A stretch of DNA of 64,000 nt. Source: Roseimicrobium gellanilyticum. Its GTDB lineage: Bacteria; Verrucomicrobiota; Verrucomicrobiia; Verrucomicrobiales; Verrucomicrobiaceae. Positions 1 through 9,423 of this stretch are shown here, piece by piece (the first letter of the stretch is position 1; the number at the start of each line of letters is the position of its first letter). The stretch is from assembly GCF_003315205.1 (NCBI RefSeq), contig NZ_QNRR01000012.1, positions 62,001 to 126,000 on the forward strand. Reading direction: 5' to 3'. Under the pieces are notes generated by a model. It worked only from the letters and a program-made list of their open reading frames with translations. It did not search any database and had not been told where the DNA came from. A program made the translations under genes and the position numbers.

Positions 1-2781
1 GCTCACCATCGACAATTCGGGTGACAGCGAGGTGGACACAGTGACATTCCTGCCGACGAGGTCACTGTGAATCAACAGAAGCGAGTGATGGATATCAGCA
101 TTGATATCGCGCAACTCCATCTCTGACTGACCCTTCTTGATCATGGCACGCATGCGCTCGATGATCTCGTTCGCACGGCGATCCGCGTCCGCAATGTCAT
201 TCAGGCTGCTGCGCACCTCCTCCACATCCGGCACAGGATGATTCAGGAACCTCAGCGCAGCCTGCGCATTGCTCAGGATGGTGGTGAGTGGCTGCTTCAG
301 CTCATGGGCGAGCGATGCAGACAGCTCACCCAGCAAGGATACACGGCTGGCGTGAGCCAGCTCCGCATGCTGCTGCCTTGCCCGCTCCAGATCCGCAAGC
401 TGATGGCGATGCTTCGCACGAGCGTGCCACCACGCTGCGAATCCCCCCGCTCCGACGAGCAGCAACATGGCTCCTGCGCGAAACCAAATGGTCTGCCAGA
501 AAAATGGCCGCACCACGAAGGCGAAGCTCGCACCCTGCTCACTCCAATTCCCGCGATCATCGGATGCCACCACGCGGAAGGTGTAGCGACCCGGTGGCAG
601 GCCATCGTAGGACACGCGTCTGCGACTGCTGCCTGCCGCCCAGCTGGTATCAAGCCCTTCCACACGATGGCGGAAGCGCACCCGCTCGCCACCTGCCAAT
701 GCGGGCGCCGTGAACTTCACCTCCAAATGGTGCGGTCCCGGCGGGATCGACACGCGTTTGCCAGACGCCACCTCGTGTCCATTCACCAGAATGCTTTCGA
801 TGTCCGCCTTCGGTGCGGTCATGGCGCCGCGCTGTAGTTGCTGTGGATCGATTTCCACCACGCCAGCCGCCATGGGAAACAGCAGCCTGCCATTCCGGGT
901 GCGGATCACCGTGGGTGAGTGGCCACCCGTGCACTGCTCCTTCACCATGCCTTCATTCCTGCCGAAGACCATGGGATGAAGTTGCGCGATTTCGCCACGG
1001 GACAGCTCGTCAAACTCCCCACGGTCGATGCGCATGATGCCGTGGTTGCACCCCAGCCAGAGATTGCCGGAATCATCCGCAATGATTTGCGAGATGATGT
1101 CATCGATGAGTCCTTCGCGTGTGGTGTAGTTGGTGATACGGCCGTCCTTCATGCGAGCCAGGCCGCCTCCCAGTGTGCCGATCCAGAGAGTGCCATTCGC
1201 CTCGCGGTACAACGCACGCACACTTTGTGTCAGCAGCCCGTCCTTGGTTCCCCACACTCGGGTATTACCATTCTCCCAGCGATGCAATCCACCCGAACTG
1301 CCAATCCACAATACCCCGGGTCGCTCCAGCACCAGACTGGTGATGCCACCAGAAAAGGAACCCGCTGGCGCCACTGTCTCCACCTTCCCTTCGGAATATT
1401 TCAAAAGGGTGGAGTAATAGGTGCCCAGCCAGATGGCATCGCCATCCACACACATGGCGCGGATGGCCTCACCGCGGATGGGTGGCTCCAGAAAGGACTG
1501 CATCGCTTGGCCCGCAGCAAAGCGGTGCAGGAACTGCTCGCCGGCCATCCAGATGCTGCCGTCCGAACCCGTCACTCCGCAGTAAAAATTAGGTGACACA
1601 CGCTTCACGGAAGGGTCGGTGACCTCTCTGAATTCTCCCGCTTCGAATCGATGGACCCACGAGTTGCCTGTACCTGCCCACCATACACCGTCCTTATCCT
1701 CAGCAATCGTCGTCACAGACAGGGGCTTCCCCTCATCCCCAGAGCCCCAATAGTGAAGCAGACGGGGGGACAATCGTATCAGCCCATTCGCCGCAGTACC
1801 GAGCCAGATGGAGCCGCTGCTATCCGTCACGATTGCACGCAACACACGCGTCTGCTTCTCACCCCACTCGACCTTTGCGAAGCGCTCGCCATCACTGCGA
1901 TACAGACCCGAGCCAATCACGGTGGTCCACAAGGCGCCATCCATGCCTTCAGCCAGACCGACGAAGCTGGACTTGGGCAATCCTGCGGCAGGCCCCAATT
2001 CCCGCCACTTGCCATCCTGTCGCTTCCACAGACGACCATTGCCTGCTCCCGCCCACACGGAGCCATCGCGGTGCGTCATGAGACTGTAGCAATCACCTGT
2101 CACGGGTCCGGGCTCAGACTCACGGATGAATTTCCCACCTTTCCCCTGATACACCCCTTCCATGATGACGGAGACCCACAACACGCCTTCAGCATCCAGG
2201 GTGAGTGCGCGGACTTGCTTCTCCGGCAGACCGTGACTGCCTCCCATTTTGGTGAACTTGCCTCCGGCCCAGTGCACCAGCCCCACGGTCGTGCCCAGCC
2301 ATAGGGAGCCATCCCGATCCGGCACCATGCACATCACGTCCGAATTCTCAGGGAAACCCTCAGATTCGCCATACGTGACGAAGCGGCCGCGCTCCCATCG
2401 GCTCACGCCACCACCTGAGGTACCCACCCACAGCTCGCCCTGTGTGGTCTCGCCTAGCGAGGTGACCAGCACTGCACGAAGACCATCCTGAAGTCCAAAG
2501 TTTCGGAAGTGCAGTCCATCGAACCGCGCCAGCCCTCCGTTGGTTCCCACCCAGAGGAATCCATCGTGAGTCTGCAGGAGCGCATTGATGGTGTTCTGCG
2601 GCAGACCGTCGTCCGTCTGCCAGTTGCGCGCCACCCATTCACTGGGAGGCGGAGGCACCGGTGGTGGTGGTGCGGGCGGCGACTCTTGAGCATAAGCGTG
2701 CGCGGACACGCTCACCAGCACCGCTGCGGCACACGCCTGCAGCAGCGCCATTTCCCTCAGGAGGCTGGCGAGCCGTCGCAT
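1..2781 (-). CDS. Two-component regulator propeller sensor histidine kinase (partial)
   Basis: The frame is open for 927 codons from an ATG at 2781 to the window edge, so the C-terminus is missing. Residues 1-33 look like a signal peptide. Residues about 45-640 carry repeated WxG-type propeller units, beginning with a typical GLPQNTINALLQ...GFLWVGT unit. A Y_Y_Y domain lies near 675-750, a membrane helix near 766-785, and a HisKA H-box (LAHELKQPLTTIL) with His826. The visible part ends between HisKA and the expected ATPase domain. The family senses extracellular signals, often glycans, through a periplasmic propeller and phosphorylates a response regulator. The H-box closely resembles that of the PAS-GAF kinase at 16143-17855, so both belong to the FixL/NtrB-like kinase group. 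It is 89 nt downstream of the preceding gene in the same direction. The ligand is unknown. Confidence 0.9.
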   Translation of the reverse strand, partial: MRRLASLLREMALLQACAAAVLVSVSAHAYAQESPPAPPPPVPPPPSEWVARNWQTDDGLPQNTINALLQTHDGFLWVGTNGGLARFDGLHFRNFGLQDGLRAVLVTSLGETTQGELWVGTSGGGVSRWERGRFVTYGESEGFPENSDVMCMVPDRDGSLWLGTTVGLVHWAGGKFTKMGGSHGLPEKQVRALTLDAEGVLWVSVIMEGVYQGKGGKFIRESEPGPVTGDCYSLMTHRDGSVWAGAGNGRLWKRQDGKWRELGPAAGLPKSSFVGLAEGMDGALWTTVIGSGLYRSDGERFAKVEWGEKQTRVLRAIVTDSSGSIWLGTAANGLIRLSPRLLHYWGSGDEGKPLSVTTIAEDKDGVWWAGTGNSWVHRFEAGEFREVTDPSVKRVSPNFYCGVTGSDGSIWMAGEQFLHRFAAGQAMQSFLEPPIRGEAIRAMCVDGDAIWLGTYYSTLLKYSEGKVETVAPAGSFSGGITSLVLERPGVLWIGSSGGLHRWENGNTRVWGTKDGLLTQSVRALYREANGTLWIGTLGGGLARMKDGRITNYTTREGLIDDIISQIIADDSGNLWLGCNHGIMRIDRGEFDELSRGEIAQLHPMVFGRNEGMVKEQCTGGHSPTVIRTRNGRLLFPMAAGVVEIDPQQLQRGAMTAPKADIESILVNGHEVASGKRVSIPPGPHHLEVKFTAPALAGGERVRFRHRVEGLDTSWAAGSSRRRVSYDGLPPGRYTFRVVASDDRGNWSEQGASFAFVVRPFFWQTIWFRAGAMLLLVGAGGFAAWWHARAKHRHQLADLERARQQHAELAHASRVSLLGELSASLAHELKQPLTTILSNAQAALRFLNHPVPDVEEVRSSLNDIADADRRANEIIERMRAMIKKGQSEMELRDINADIHHSLLLIHSDLVGRNVTVSTSLSPELSMVS

Positions 2782-2870
2782 TTCCACACATGGATTAGCG
2801 AAGCAGCCACCAAAAGCCAACTTCAAAAGCAAAAGTTTGTGCACTGCGGAATTACCCGCCAACGCTCCCC

Positions 2871-3251
2871 TCACTCCTCACGTTTCGCATTCTGCATGCG
2901 AGCCCAAAGACCTGAGATGGTCGATTGCGCCGAAGCCTTCAACTGCTCCACCGAGGTGCCTGATGGCAACGTGGCTTCTATGATGGGATCACCTCTCAAC
3001 TCCGCGAGGAGTTGCATAGCCTCAGCAGCGCTCTCAAAGAGGAACTGCTCCTTGTCCTTTTCTGACAAGGGAAACACGGCAAGGTTGATCACCCAGGTGC
3101 CATCCTTTCGCAGCAGAAAGCGTTCGGTTTGGAAGGTCATGCTGCCGGGAGGCGTACCTTCCTGACGCACGATGAAGGGACCTCTGCCTCCGGAGCCGTA
3201 CTTGAGATTGAGGAGTTCGCAGTTCTGGTAGTTGTTGGTGAGCGCAGCCAT
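2871..3251 (-). CDS. Small conserved-looking hypothetical protein
   Basis: This 126-residue protein has no signal peptide or membrane segment. It mixes short beta-like stretches (GPFIVRQEG, FLLRKDGTWVINLAVF) with a helical C-terminal half. I do not recognise the family. It begins 5 nt after the SulP transporter stop and is almost certainly co-transcribed with it, at the distal end of a long leftward operon. Coding status is supported by the tight spacing and normal composition; no function is proposed. Confidence 0.7.
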   Translation of the reverse strand: MAALTNNYQNCELLNLKYGSGGRGPFIVRQEGTPPGSMTFQTERFLLRKDGTWVINLAVFPLSEKDKEQFLFESAAEAMQLLAELRGDPIIEATLPSGTSVEQLKASAQSTISGLWARMQNAKREE

Positions 3252-3256
3252 GGGTT

Positions 3257-4987
3257 CTAGGGGTTGGATTGATGGTTTTGATTTGGATCGGGTGAAACCG
3301 GTGCAGAGAGGAACTGCTCCACGGCGTCCGCCACGGAGGTGAAACGGTTGATTCTTCCCACACGCTCCTCCAGTCCCTCAAGACGCAGAGTCTCGCGGAC
3401 AGACGATCGTGCTTCCACAACCTGGAACTGGCAGCCCATCGCCGTCACCTCGCTGTGCACCGAAATGAGTGTCTGCGCTGCCTGGAGATCCACATACGGC
3501 GCCGCGGAGAGATCCAGGAGCACGAGTTTCGGAATGGGACTCAAGCCGCGCGCCTTGTTCACCATCATGTCGCGAACATGATCGATGTTAAAATAATACA
3601 ATGCAGACTCAGGCCTGCAGATCAAGATTCCGGGAACGATCTCGTTATCGCTATGCCTGGCCAAGTCCGAGTACCGACGGGTGTCGGGAATACGTCCGAG
3701 GAATGCCACGTGCGGACGCGAGGCGCGGCGCAGCAGCTGAATCAGCGAAATCACCGCGCCTATCAACACACCGCGCAACAGGCCCGATCCCAGCACACCC
3801 AGCAGCGCGGCGATGGCCACCACGAACTCAGGACGATAGTATTTCCACAGCCTCTTCAGCGCCTCCACTTTGAAGAGACCGGCGACGGCAAAGAGCACAA
3901 TCGCGGCCAGCACCGGCTGCGGCAGATCGTGGAGCAGGCCCGAAAAGAAGAGTGTGATGACCAGTATGATGAGCGCTGCAATGAGTCCGGAGATCGGAGT
4001 CTTTGCCCCGGCATTCTCATTCACCAGCGACTGTGACATGCCACCGCTGACGGGAAAGGAGCGCCCCAGTCCCGCCGCAAGATTGGAACCCGCGAGTGCA
4101 AGCAATTCCTGATTTCCATCAAAGCGGCCTCCATGCTTCGCACAGAACATCCGGCCGATGGCCGCAGTCTCCACGGAGCCAATCATGAAGCACGCCAGCG
4201 CGAGAGGCAGCAACTGGTTCACCTCCTGCCAGGATACATGAGGCAATCCCGGCATGGGCAGCCCCTGTGGCACGGTGCCCAGCATCTTCACCCCCCGAGC
4301 TTCCAGGCCGAAGAGCCCGGCGGCCATGATGCCGGCGATCACGACGAAGAGCGCCACCGGTTTGTGTTTGAGATAGATCTTCCCCAGCACCATCGCCGCC
4401 AGTGCCAGTAAACCAATCGTGAGTGCGGCCATGTTCGTCTCGCCAAGATGGGAGAAGAAGTGACCCGCACGCTCCCAGAAGTCTCCGTGGCTGCCTTTGA
4501 AACCGAAGAGCTTGGGCAACTGCGTGGATGCGAGGAAGAGGGCGAGGCCCGCCTTGAACCCAATCATGACGGGGTCCGAGATGAAGTGCACAAACGCACC
4601 GGCCTTCAGAAGCCATCCCAGAAAAGCCAGCACAGCCACGATGAGCGCGGTACACGCCGCCAGCGCTGAATAGCGTGCCACATCCCCTCCTGCAATGGTC
4701 CCCAACGATGCTCCCACGAGCAGCGAGATGGCTGAAGTCACCGTGATGGCTGTGTGCCGGGAACTGCAAAACAACCAGAACACAAGCCCCGAAAACAAGC
4801 ACGCGTAGAGCCCTGCCTCCGGTGGCAGATTTGCCAGCGAGGCATCACCGATGCCTGCTGGCAGCAAGTAGGCCGCCAGCGTGACGCCCGCCAGCACATC
4901 CTGTTTGAGCCACTCACGCCTATACTCCCGAATCCAGCGGAGACCGGGCAATATCGACGCGGTCGGTGGGGCATTCATGGAGCGCAC
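3257..4987 (-). CDS. SulP-family anion transporter with C-terminal STAS domain
   Basis: This 576-residue inner-membrane protein has the SulP arrangement. There is a hydrophobic region of about 10-14 helices over residues 25-420, including the early AGVTLAAYLLPAGIGDASLA stretch typical of the first helices. A cytoplasmic STAS domain follows at about 440-560 (LVLLDLSAAPYVDLQAAQTL). SulP proteins carry sulfate, bicarbonate or other anions by proton or sodium coupling; the substrate cannot be read here. Translation may start at the first Met or at Met4 (4978). It lies 34 nt after PPK2 and 5 nt before the small gene at 2871-3251, so it is part of the leftward stress operon. Bicarbonate or sulfate import would both be plausible under starvation, but that is inference. 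Confidence 0.93.
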   Translation of the reverse strand: MRSMNAPPTASILPGLRWIREYRREWLKQDVLAGVTLAAYLLPAGIGDASLANLPPEAGLYACLFSGLVFWLFCSSRHTAITVTSAISLLVGASLGTIAGGDVARYSALAACTALIVAVLAFLGWLLKAGAFVHFISDPVMIGFKAGLALFLASTQLPKLFGFKGSHGDFWERAGHFFSHLGETNMAALTIGLLALAAMVLGKIYLKHKPVALFVVIAGIMAAGLFGLEARGVKMLGTVPQGLPMPGLPHVSWQEVNQLLPLALACFMIGSVETAAIGRMFCAKHGGRFDGNQELLALAGSNLAAGLGRSFPVSGGMSQSLVNENAGAKTPISGLIAALIILVITLFFSGLLHDLPQPVLAAIVLFAVAGLFKVEALKRLWKYYRPEFVVAIAALLGVLGSGLLRGVLIGAVISLIQLLRRASRPHVAFLGRIPDTRRYSDLARHSDNEIVPGILICRPESALYYFNIDHVRDMMVNKARGLSPIPKLVLLDLSAAPYVDLQAAQTLISVHSEVTAMGCQFQVVEARSSVRETLRLEGLEERVGRINRFTSVADAVEQFLSAPVSPDPNQNHQSNP

Positions 4988-5021
4988 AGGTCTGGCCAGG
5001 CTCTACCGGCGTGATGGTCCA

Positions 5022-5927
5022 TCACTTCTCCGCGAGCAGTTCCTTCTTCGTCGCGGCGAGTGCCTTCAGCTTTTCCTTGTCCACCTCAGGATAATGCAGG
5101 TCCAGGGACGCAAGCGCATCGATGAGCGCGGCAGCGACCACCACGCGAGTGTACCACTTGTTGTCCGCCGGCACCACATACCACGGCGACTCCTTGGTCG
5201 CCGTTTCGCGGATGGTCTCCTCATACGCGTGCATGTAGTCCTTCCAGTATTTTCTCTCCGCGGCATCGGAGCTGGAGAACTTCCAGTTCTTGTCAGGATT
5301 GTCGATGCGCTCCAGGAAACGCTTCTTCTGCTCGTCTCGAGAGACGTGGAGGAAGAACTTCCGCACAATGGTGCCATTGTTCGCAAGGTAGCGCTCAAAC
5401 GAGCGAATGTCCTTGAACCGGTTGTCCCACACGTCCTTGCCGAGGAGTTCCTCGGGAACCTTCTGCTTGCCCAGTATCTGCGGATGCACCCGCACAACCA
5501 GGGTCTCCTCATAGTAGCTGCGGTTGAAAATGCCAATGCGCCCGCGCTCCGGCAGATGCTTCTGGCAACGCCACAGGTAGTCATGATCAAGGTCCTCGGA
5601 TGAGGGGGCCTTGAAGGACGCCACCTGGCACCCCTGAGGATTGATGCCACTCATCACGTGTTTGATGGCGCCATCCTTGCCAGCGGCATCCATGGCCTGG
5701 AAAATCAAAAGCACACTCCAGCGGTCCTGCGCATAAAGCATGTCCTGCAACTGGCACAGGGCGGATATCCCTGTCTTCAGCGCCTCCTTGGCCTGGGGCT
5801 TGCTCTCCGAGGTAAGATCTCCGGTATCCCCGGGGTCGACATCCTTCAGACGAAACTTGCCACCATCCGAGATGCGATATGGCTCGGAAATCTTCCGGGC
5901 GCGCTTGATGAGTTCTTTCAGCTTCAT
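5022..5927 (-). CDS. ppk2: PPK2-family polyphosphate:nucleotide phosphotransferase
   Basis: This 301-residue cytoplasmic kinase matches one-domain PPK2 in length and motifs. The Walker A segment is AMDAAGKDG at residues 78-86. The lid/Walker B region follows with GIFNRSYYEETLVVRVHP at 132-149, and further family signatures come from NRFKDIRSFERYL and the C-terminal WYVVPADNKWYTR. PPK2 enzymes move phosphate between polyphosphate and nucleotides (ADP/GDP, or AMP in class II/III), regenerating nucleotide triphosphates from stored polyphosphate. I cannot fix the class from sequence alone. It sits between the microprotein at 5966-6100 (38 nt upstream) and SulP (34 nt downstream). The association with glycogen debranching, LOG and DUF1269 genes fits an energy-reserve role in stress. 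Confidence 0.94.
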   Translation of the reverse strand: MKLKELIKRARKISEPYRISDGGKFRLKDVDPGDTGDLTSESKPQAKEALKTGISALCQLQDMLYAQDRWSVLLIFQAMDAAGKDGAIKHVMSGINPQGCQVASFKAPSSEDLDHDYLWRCQKHLPERGRIGIFNRSYYEETLVVRVHPQILGKQKVPEELLGKDVWDNRFKDIRSFERYLANNGTIVRKFFLHVSRDEQKKRFLERIDNPDKNWKFSSSDAAERKYWKDYMHAYEETIRETATKESPWYVVPADNKWYTRVVVAAALIDALASLDLHYPEVDKEKLKALAATKKELLAEK

Positions 5928-5965
5928 GGTTGGTATGGTGGGTTCAGCTTACAATGACGAAAGAG

Positions 5966-6100
5966 CTAGTACCGGTGGCTGCGCCGACTGCGGCGATGTC
6001 CTCGCCTGGCCGCCACTCGGACATACACCGGATACAAACCGAGAAGCGCGCACCAGAGCAGGAACCACGTTTGCTGTCTTGATTTGGGATTCAGTTTCAT
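5966..6100 (-). CDS. Putative 44-residue membrane microprotein
   Basis: A short frame starts with ATG at 6100, has an AGGA Shine-Dalgarno-like element a few bases upstream, and ends with TAG at 5966. It encodes a hydrophilic start (MKLNPKSRQQ), one hydrophobic helix of about 18 residues (TWFLLWCALLGLYPVYV), and a very basic tail rich in Arg and His. That is the design of a single-span inner-membrane protein with a cytoplasmic basic tail. It occupies the otherwise empty gap between the TolC-like gene and PPK2, in the same direction. I do not know a family for it. The alternative is chance, but the ribosome binding site, helix and position support a real gene. Confidence 0.5.
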   Translation of the reverse strand: MKLNPKSRQQTWFLLWCALLGLYPVYVRVAARRGHRRSRRSHRY

Positions 6101-6179
6101 GACGTCCTGGATTATGGAAGACCGCCCCCTTGAAGGGAGAACCGAAATGTCCTTAATGAAGCAAGGGAAGCTGAAGATC

Positions 6180-7664
6180 TTATTTGCTGGTGGTGCTGAA
6201 TCCCCCGCCCAGCGCGAGGTGCAGATTCACACGCTCGCGCAAGCGCGCCGCACGAATCTTGGTGAGCTCAATCTTGGCGGCAAGATTTTCTCCAACGAGA
6301 CGCAATATGGTAAACATATCCGAGTGCCCCTCATCGAGCTGCTTCCTGCCGAAGGTGATGGAGTCGCCGCTGCTGGAAACCATGTCTTCCAGCGCGGACT
6401 GGCGCCGGCGCAGGTGGTACTCGCTGTCCAGCGTGTCTTCCACGTCCTCAAAGGCACGCAATGCCGTGGCCGTGTAATCATGAGCTGCCGCGCGCTGCTC
6501 TGCGGTGCGCAGGTCTTGTGCGGCCTTCAATTCCCCCCCGAAGAAGATGGGCTGTACCACGCCCGCGGCGAGACTCCAGTTCACCGCATCCAGCACGCCT
6601 ACTCCATCCAGATCCGCGCTGGCCGCACCACCGACGGCACTGACGGCCAGACGTGGCAATCTCGCAGCCTTCGCCTCATGCACACGATGGAAGGCCGCCG
6701 CAAAGTGGCGTTCCGCCGCAATGAGGTCGGGACGCCGCTCCAGCAGTTCCATGGGCATGCCGGTGGGCACTGGGCGTAGTGAGCTCGGGAAGCTGCTGCG
6801 AAGCCTCTTCTTGCCGGCAGGATAGTAGCTCGTCACCACCTCGATGGCGCGGATGGCCTTTGAATGCGCAGCCTCCGCCGCATAGAGAGTGTCTCTTGCG
6901 GCTGCAGTGCGTGACTTCACCTGCGCAAGTTCGTAGTCACTGGAGAAGCCTTGATTCTTGCGCACATCCGTGAGCTTCAGATAGTCCTCGTAGAGCTTGA
7001 GCGTCTCGCGCGCATTTGCGGCTTGCTGGGCAGCCTCGATGGCGGAGAAATACGCGCGGGCCACCTGCGCCGCGAGGGATTGCCGCGCATATTCGTAGGT
7101 GGCTTCCATCGCGAGGCTGTCGGACTTTGCAGCAGCTTTTCTGGCGCGAATGCGGCCCCACACGTCTGCCTCCCACGTGGCTCCGATCCCCAGACCGTAG
7201 GTCCAGCGTTGTGAGGAGGAATCCTCACTCCGTGTATCGGAACTGCCGCCTGTCAGATCGAGACCAAAGGAACCCAGGCTCGCGGGATCAATGCCGCGCC
7301 CCAGATCCCCATCCAGCTCCATACCTTGGCGCTCGCCCAGTCCCTTGAGTCCCACACGAGGATACAGGGCTGCCGCAGCAATGCGTACCGCGGCACGGGA
7401 AGCCTCCACGCGCTCCGCGGCGGCTTTCAGATCCGGATTGCGGATGATCGCATCCTCCACGATGCGCGTGAGTTCCGGATCATTGAAGGAGCGGATCCAG
7501 TCAGGCGCCACACGCCCCTTGGCATGGCTGGCACTGAAGGAGCCCGGCACCTGGGAGCGCGCGTACTCGGTCAAGATATCGCCGCCCACGGGGGGCTGCT
7601 TGAGAGCACAGCCCGTGAATACAAGACACGGCAATGCGCAGGTAAAGACGGCTTTCAGTTGCAT
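6180..7664 (-). CDS. TolC/NodT-family outer-membrane efflux lipoprotein
   Basis: This 494-residue protein has a lipoprotein signal with lipobox LVFTGC (Cys19), followed by the two repeated outer-membrane efflux domains typical of NodT/OprM proteins (about residues 60-260 and 290-485). Matching family segments include DPELTRIVEDAIIRNPDLKAA, ERRPDLIAAERHFAAA and AFEDVEDTLDSEY. Such proteins form trimeric outer-membrane channels that dock to a periplasmic adaptor. It starts 26 nt after the HlyD-like gene, so the adaptor partner is probably the product of 7691-8875. No RND, MFS or ABC pump is encoded beside it, which is unusual for a complete efflux system. Confidence 0.92.
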   Translation of the reverse strand: MQLKAVFTCALPCLVFTGCALKQPPVGGDILTEYARSQVPGSFSASHAKGRVAPDWIRSFNDPELTRIVEDAIIRNPDLKAAAERVEASRAAVRIAAAALYPRVGLKGLGERQGMELDGDLGRGIDPASLGSFGLDLTGGSSDTRSEDSSSQRWTYGLGIGATWEADVWGRIRARKAAAKSDSLAMEATYEYARQSLAAQVARAYFSAIEAAQQAANARETLKLYEDYLKLTDVRKNQGFSSDYELAQVKSRTAAARDTLYAAEAAHSKAIRAIEVVTSYYPAGKKRLRSSFPSSLRPVPTGMPMELLERRPDLIAAERHFAAAFHRVHEAKAARLPRLAVSAVGGAASADLDGVGVLDAVNWSLAAGVVQPIFFGGELKAAQDLRTAEQRAAAHDYTATALRAFEDVEDTLDSEYHLRRRQSALEDMVSSSGDSITFGRKQLDEGHSDMFTILRLVGENLAAKIELTKIRAARLRERVNLHLALGGGFSTTSK

Positions 7665-7690
7665 GTGAAGAGCGTCGGAAGTCTGGGAGA

Positions 7691-8875
7691 TCAGTGCAGT
7701 TTGAAGACGAACCAGTCGAGCTTCGTGGACACGCGGACAAAGACCTTGCGGACAATGTGAATCATCTTGCCTTTCTCTGTGTAGATAGCGCCGGCACCCA
7801 CCGCACCTGCAGCAAGGAAAAGTTCCTTGTCCTTGGGCTCAACCAGAAGCCGGACCGCGATGCGGTCATCAAGATACCTAAGCCCCGATGTGGTTCCCAG
7901 AAAACCGCTGATGGGCATCTGGCCTTGGGCAGTGGCCCACATGATGGAATCCACCTTGCACTTGATGATTCTGTCTGGGTAGGACTGGAGGAAGATTTCC
8001 GCTTCGTCTCCGGGCTGGACATACCGCAGCTCGTTCTGGTGATAGAATGCGAGAACCCAAGGATCGTCTTCCTGGATAAAGCTCATCACGGCATTGGCGG
8101 TGACCGTCGACGCGCGCACGCCCGGTTGAAGCGCCAGGTTTGTGACGCGTCCGTTGGCCGGCGCGAGATGGGTGGTGCCGTCAAGATCGTATCGCGCCGC
8201 AATGAGATCGGCCTCAGCCTTGGCAATCTGGGCCTTGGCTTGGGCGACTTCGTCAATCTCCCCAGCTTCAGTGCGAGCGTCGATTTTCTGTTTGATTTTT
8301 GATTCGATGGCCTTGGAGCCAGATATCTGACTCTGGAGGTTGGCGACGTCGGTTTCCGCCTGTTCCTGTTCGGCGCGCTTCCCGGCTCCGCTAGCAGCAA
8401 GGACAGTGTATTGCTCGACACGTTTCTTGGACAGATCGAGACGCGCATTGAGAGCAGCGGTCGCGGCTTGCGCATTTTTCAATTCATCATCGAGTCCACG
8501 CTGATAAGCCTGGGCGGTGATCAGACCGACCTTGAGCTCCGCAAGTTTGGCTTCGGCCGCCTTGACAGCCTGCTCGAACGGAACGGGATCGATCTTGAAA
8601 AGGACATCGCCCTTCTTGATGGGCCGATTGGGCTCAATGGGCACCTCCGTGACCTGACCGGTCACACGGGGCACGATGGGAATCACATAATTCATGGCGC
8701 GCACGTCATGCGACGAGGGCGCCACGATGTTCATGAACAGAATCAGCACCGTCAGCGCGAAGATGGGAATCGTGACCACGATGACCTGGCTCGTGATGTT
8801 CCACGGAAGTAGCTTGAACTTGAAAAAGATCAGCCAGACAATAATCGAATAAATGATAAGCAGGATGAGTTCCAT
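7691..8875 (-). CDS. HlyD-family membrane-fusion protein, YiaV/YibH-like
   Basis: The 394-residue protein opens with two hydrophobic segments (about residues 1-20 and 28-52). It then has a barrel-sandwich half domain (about 65-105), a long helical hairpin rich in Ala, Glu and Lys (105-225), and the second half with TTHLAPANGRVTNLALQPG (about 235-255). This is the adaptor architecture of the EmrA/AaeA/YiaV branch. Its start overlaps the stop of the DUF3302 gene by one base (TAATG), implying translational coupling. In E. coli, YiaV and the DUF3302 protein YiaW are likewise adjacent, which supports the assignment. It probably bridges the inner membrane to the TolC-like lipoprotein downstream; the cargo is unknown. 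Confidence 0.9.
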   Translation of the reverse strand: MELILLIIYSIIVWLIFFKFKLLPWNITSQVIVVTIPIFALTVLILFMNIVAPSSHDVRAMNYVIPIVPRVTGQVTEVPIEPNRPIKKGDVLFKIDPVPFEQAVKAAEAKLAELKVGLITAQAYQRGLDDELKNAQAATAALNARLDLSKKRVEQYTVLAASGAGKRAEQEQAETDVANLQSQISGSKAIESKIKQKIDARTEAGEIDEVAQAKAQIAKAEADLIAARYDLDGTTHLAPANGRVTNLALQPGVRASTVTANAVMSFIQEDDPWVLAFYHQNELRYVQPGDEAEIFLQSYPDRIIKCKVDSIMWATAQGQMPISGFLGTTSGLRYLDDRIAVRLLVEPKDKELFLAAGAVGAGAIYTEKGKMIHIVRKVFVRVSTKLDWFVFKLH

Positions 8876-9342
8876 TAGGCTTGCCCTCCCTTCTTCTTGT
8901 CTTCTTCCTTCTCTTCCTTTTTGCCGTGTCCGTGTCCCACGGTCTCATCCACGTCGGTGCCGTAGGCAGCCTTGTAGAGCACGGGTTTGGAGTAGGCCCA
9001 AAGCCAGGCGAAGGGCCACAGCAGGCCGCCAAACACGAGCGAAAGCAGGCACATACACTGGATGGCCCTTGTCTGCGGATGCTTTTTCTTTTCTGCGATC
9101 TTCTCTGGCAGGATGTGTACCAACCAGAACGCCACAATGCCGATGATGGGCGCAAGGATGATAGCCACCCATGAGATGCCATTGGCAATGGCGTCCAGAG
9201 TTTCCCCGTGGAAGAGGGAGGCATGCGCCTGCGCGGGTGAAGCCACCCACGCAAGCATCACGAACGGCCACGCGAAGACGCGGGGCCGGAAGGACATGGT
9301 GGATCCGGGTGGGTTCCGGAACGTCTCTCGAAAGGTATTCAT
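8875..9342 (-). CDS. DUF3302 (YiaW-like) inner-membrane protein
   Basis: This 155-residue protein has an N-terminal signal-like hydrophobic stretch (to about residue 40), two further membrane segments (GISWVAIILAPIIGIVAFWL near 55-75 and a second near 95-115), and a charged tail of His, Lys and Glu. The layout and the conserved adjacency to a YiaV-like HlyD gene identify it as DUF3302/YiaW-like. Met16 (9297) is an alternative start; the region before it is weakly hydrophobic. It is the first gene of the long leftward operon, and the shared 19-nt motif lies at 9424-9442, about 82 nt before the start. Confidence 0.8.
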   Translation of the reverse strand: MNTFRETFRNPPGSTMSFRPRVFAWPFVMLAWVASPAQAHASLFHGETLDAIANGISWVAIILAPIIGIVAFWLVHILPEKIAEKKKHPQTRAIQCMCLLSLVFGGLLWPFAWLWAYSKPVLYKAAYGTDVDETVGHGHGKKEEKEEDKKKGGQA

Positions 9343-9423
9343 GAAGTGACGCGGAGATGATGGTCAGGGTTTGAACGCCAGCCGAACGGCTGGCCCATAC
9401 TCATCCATCCGGGGTCTGGAATG

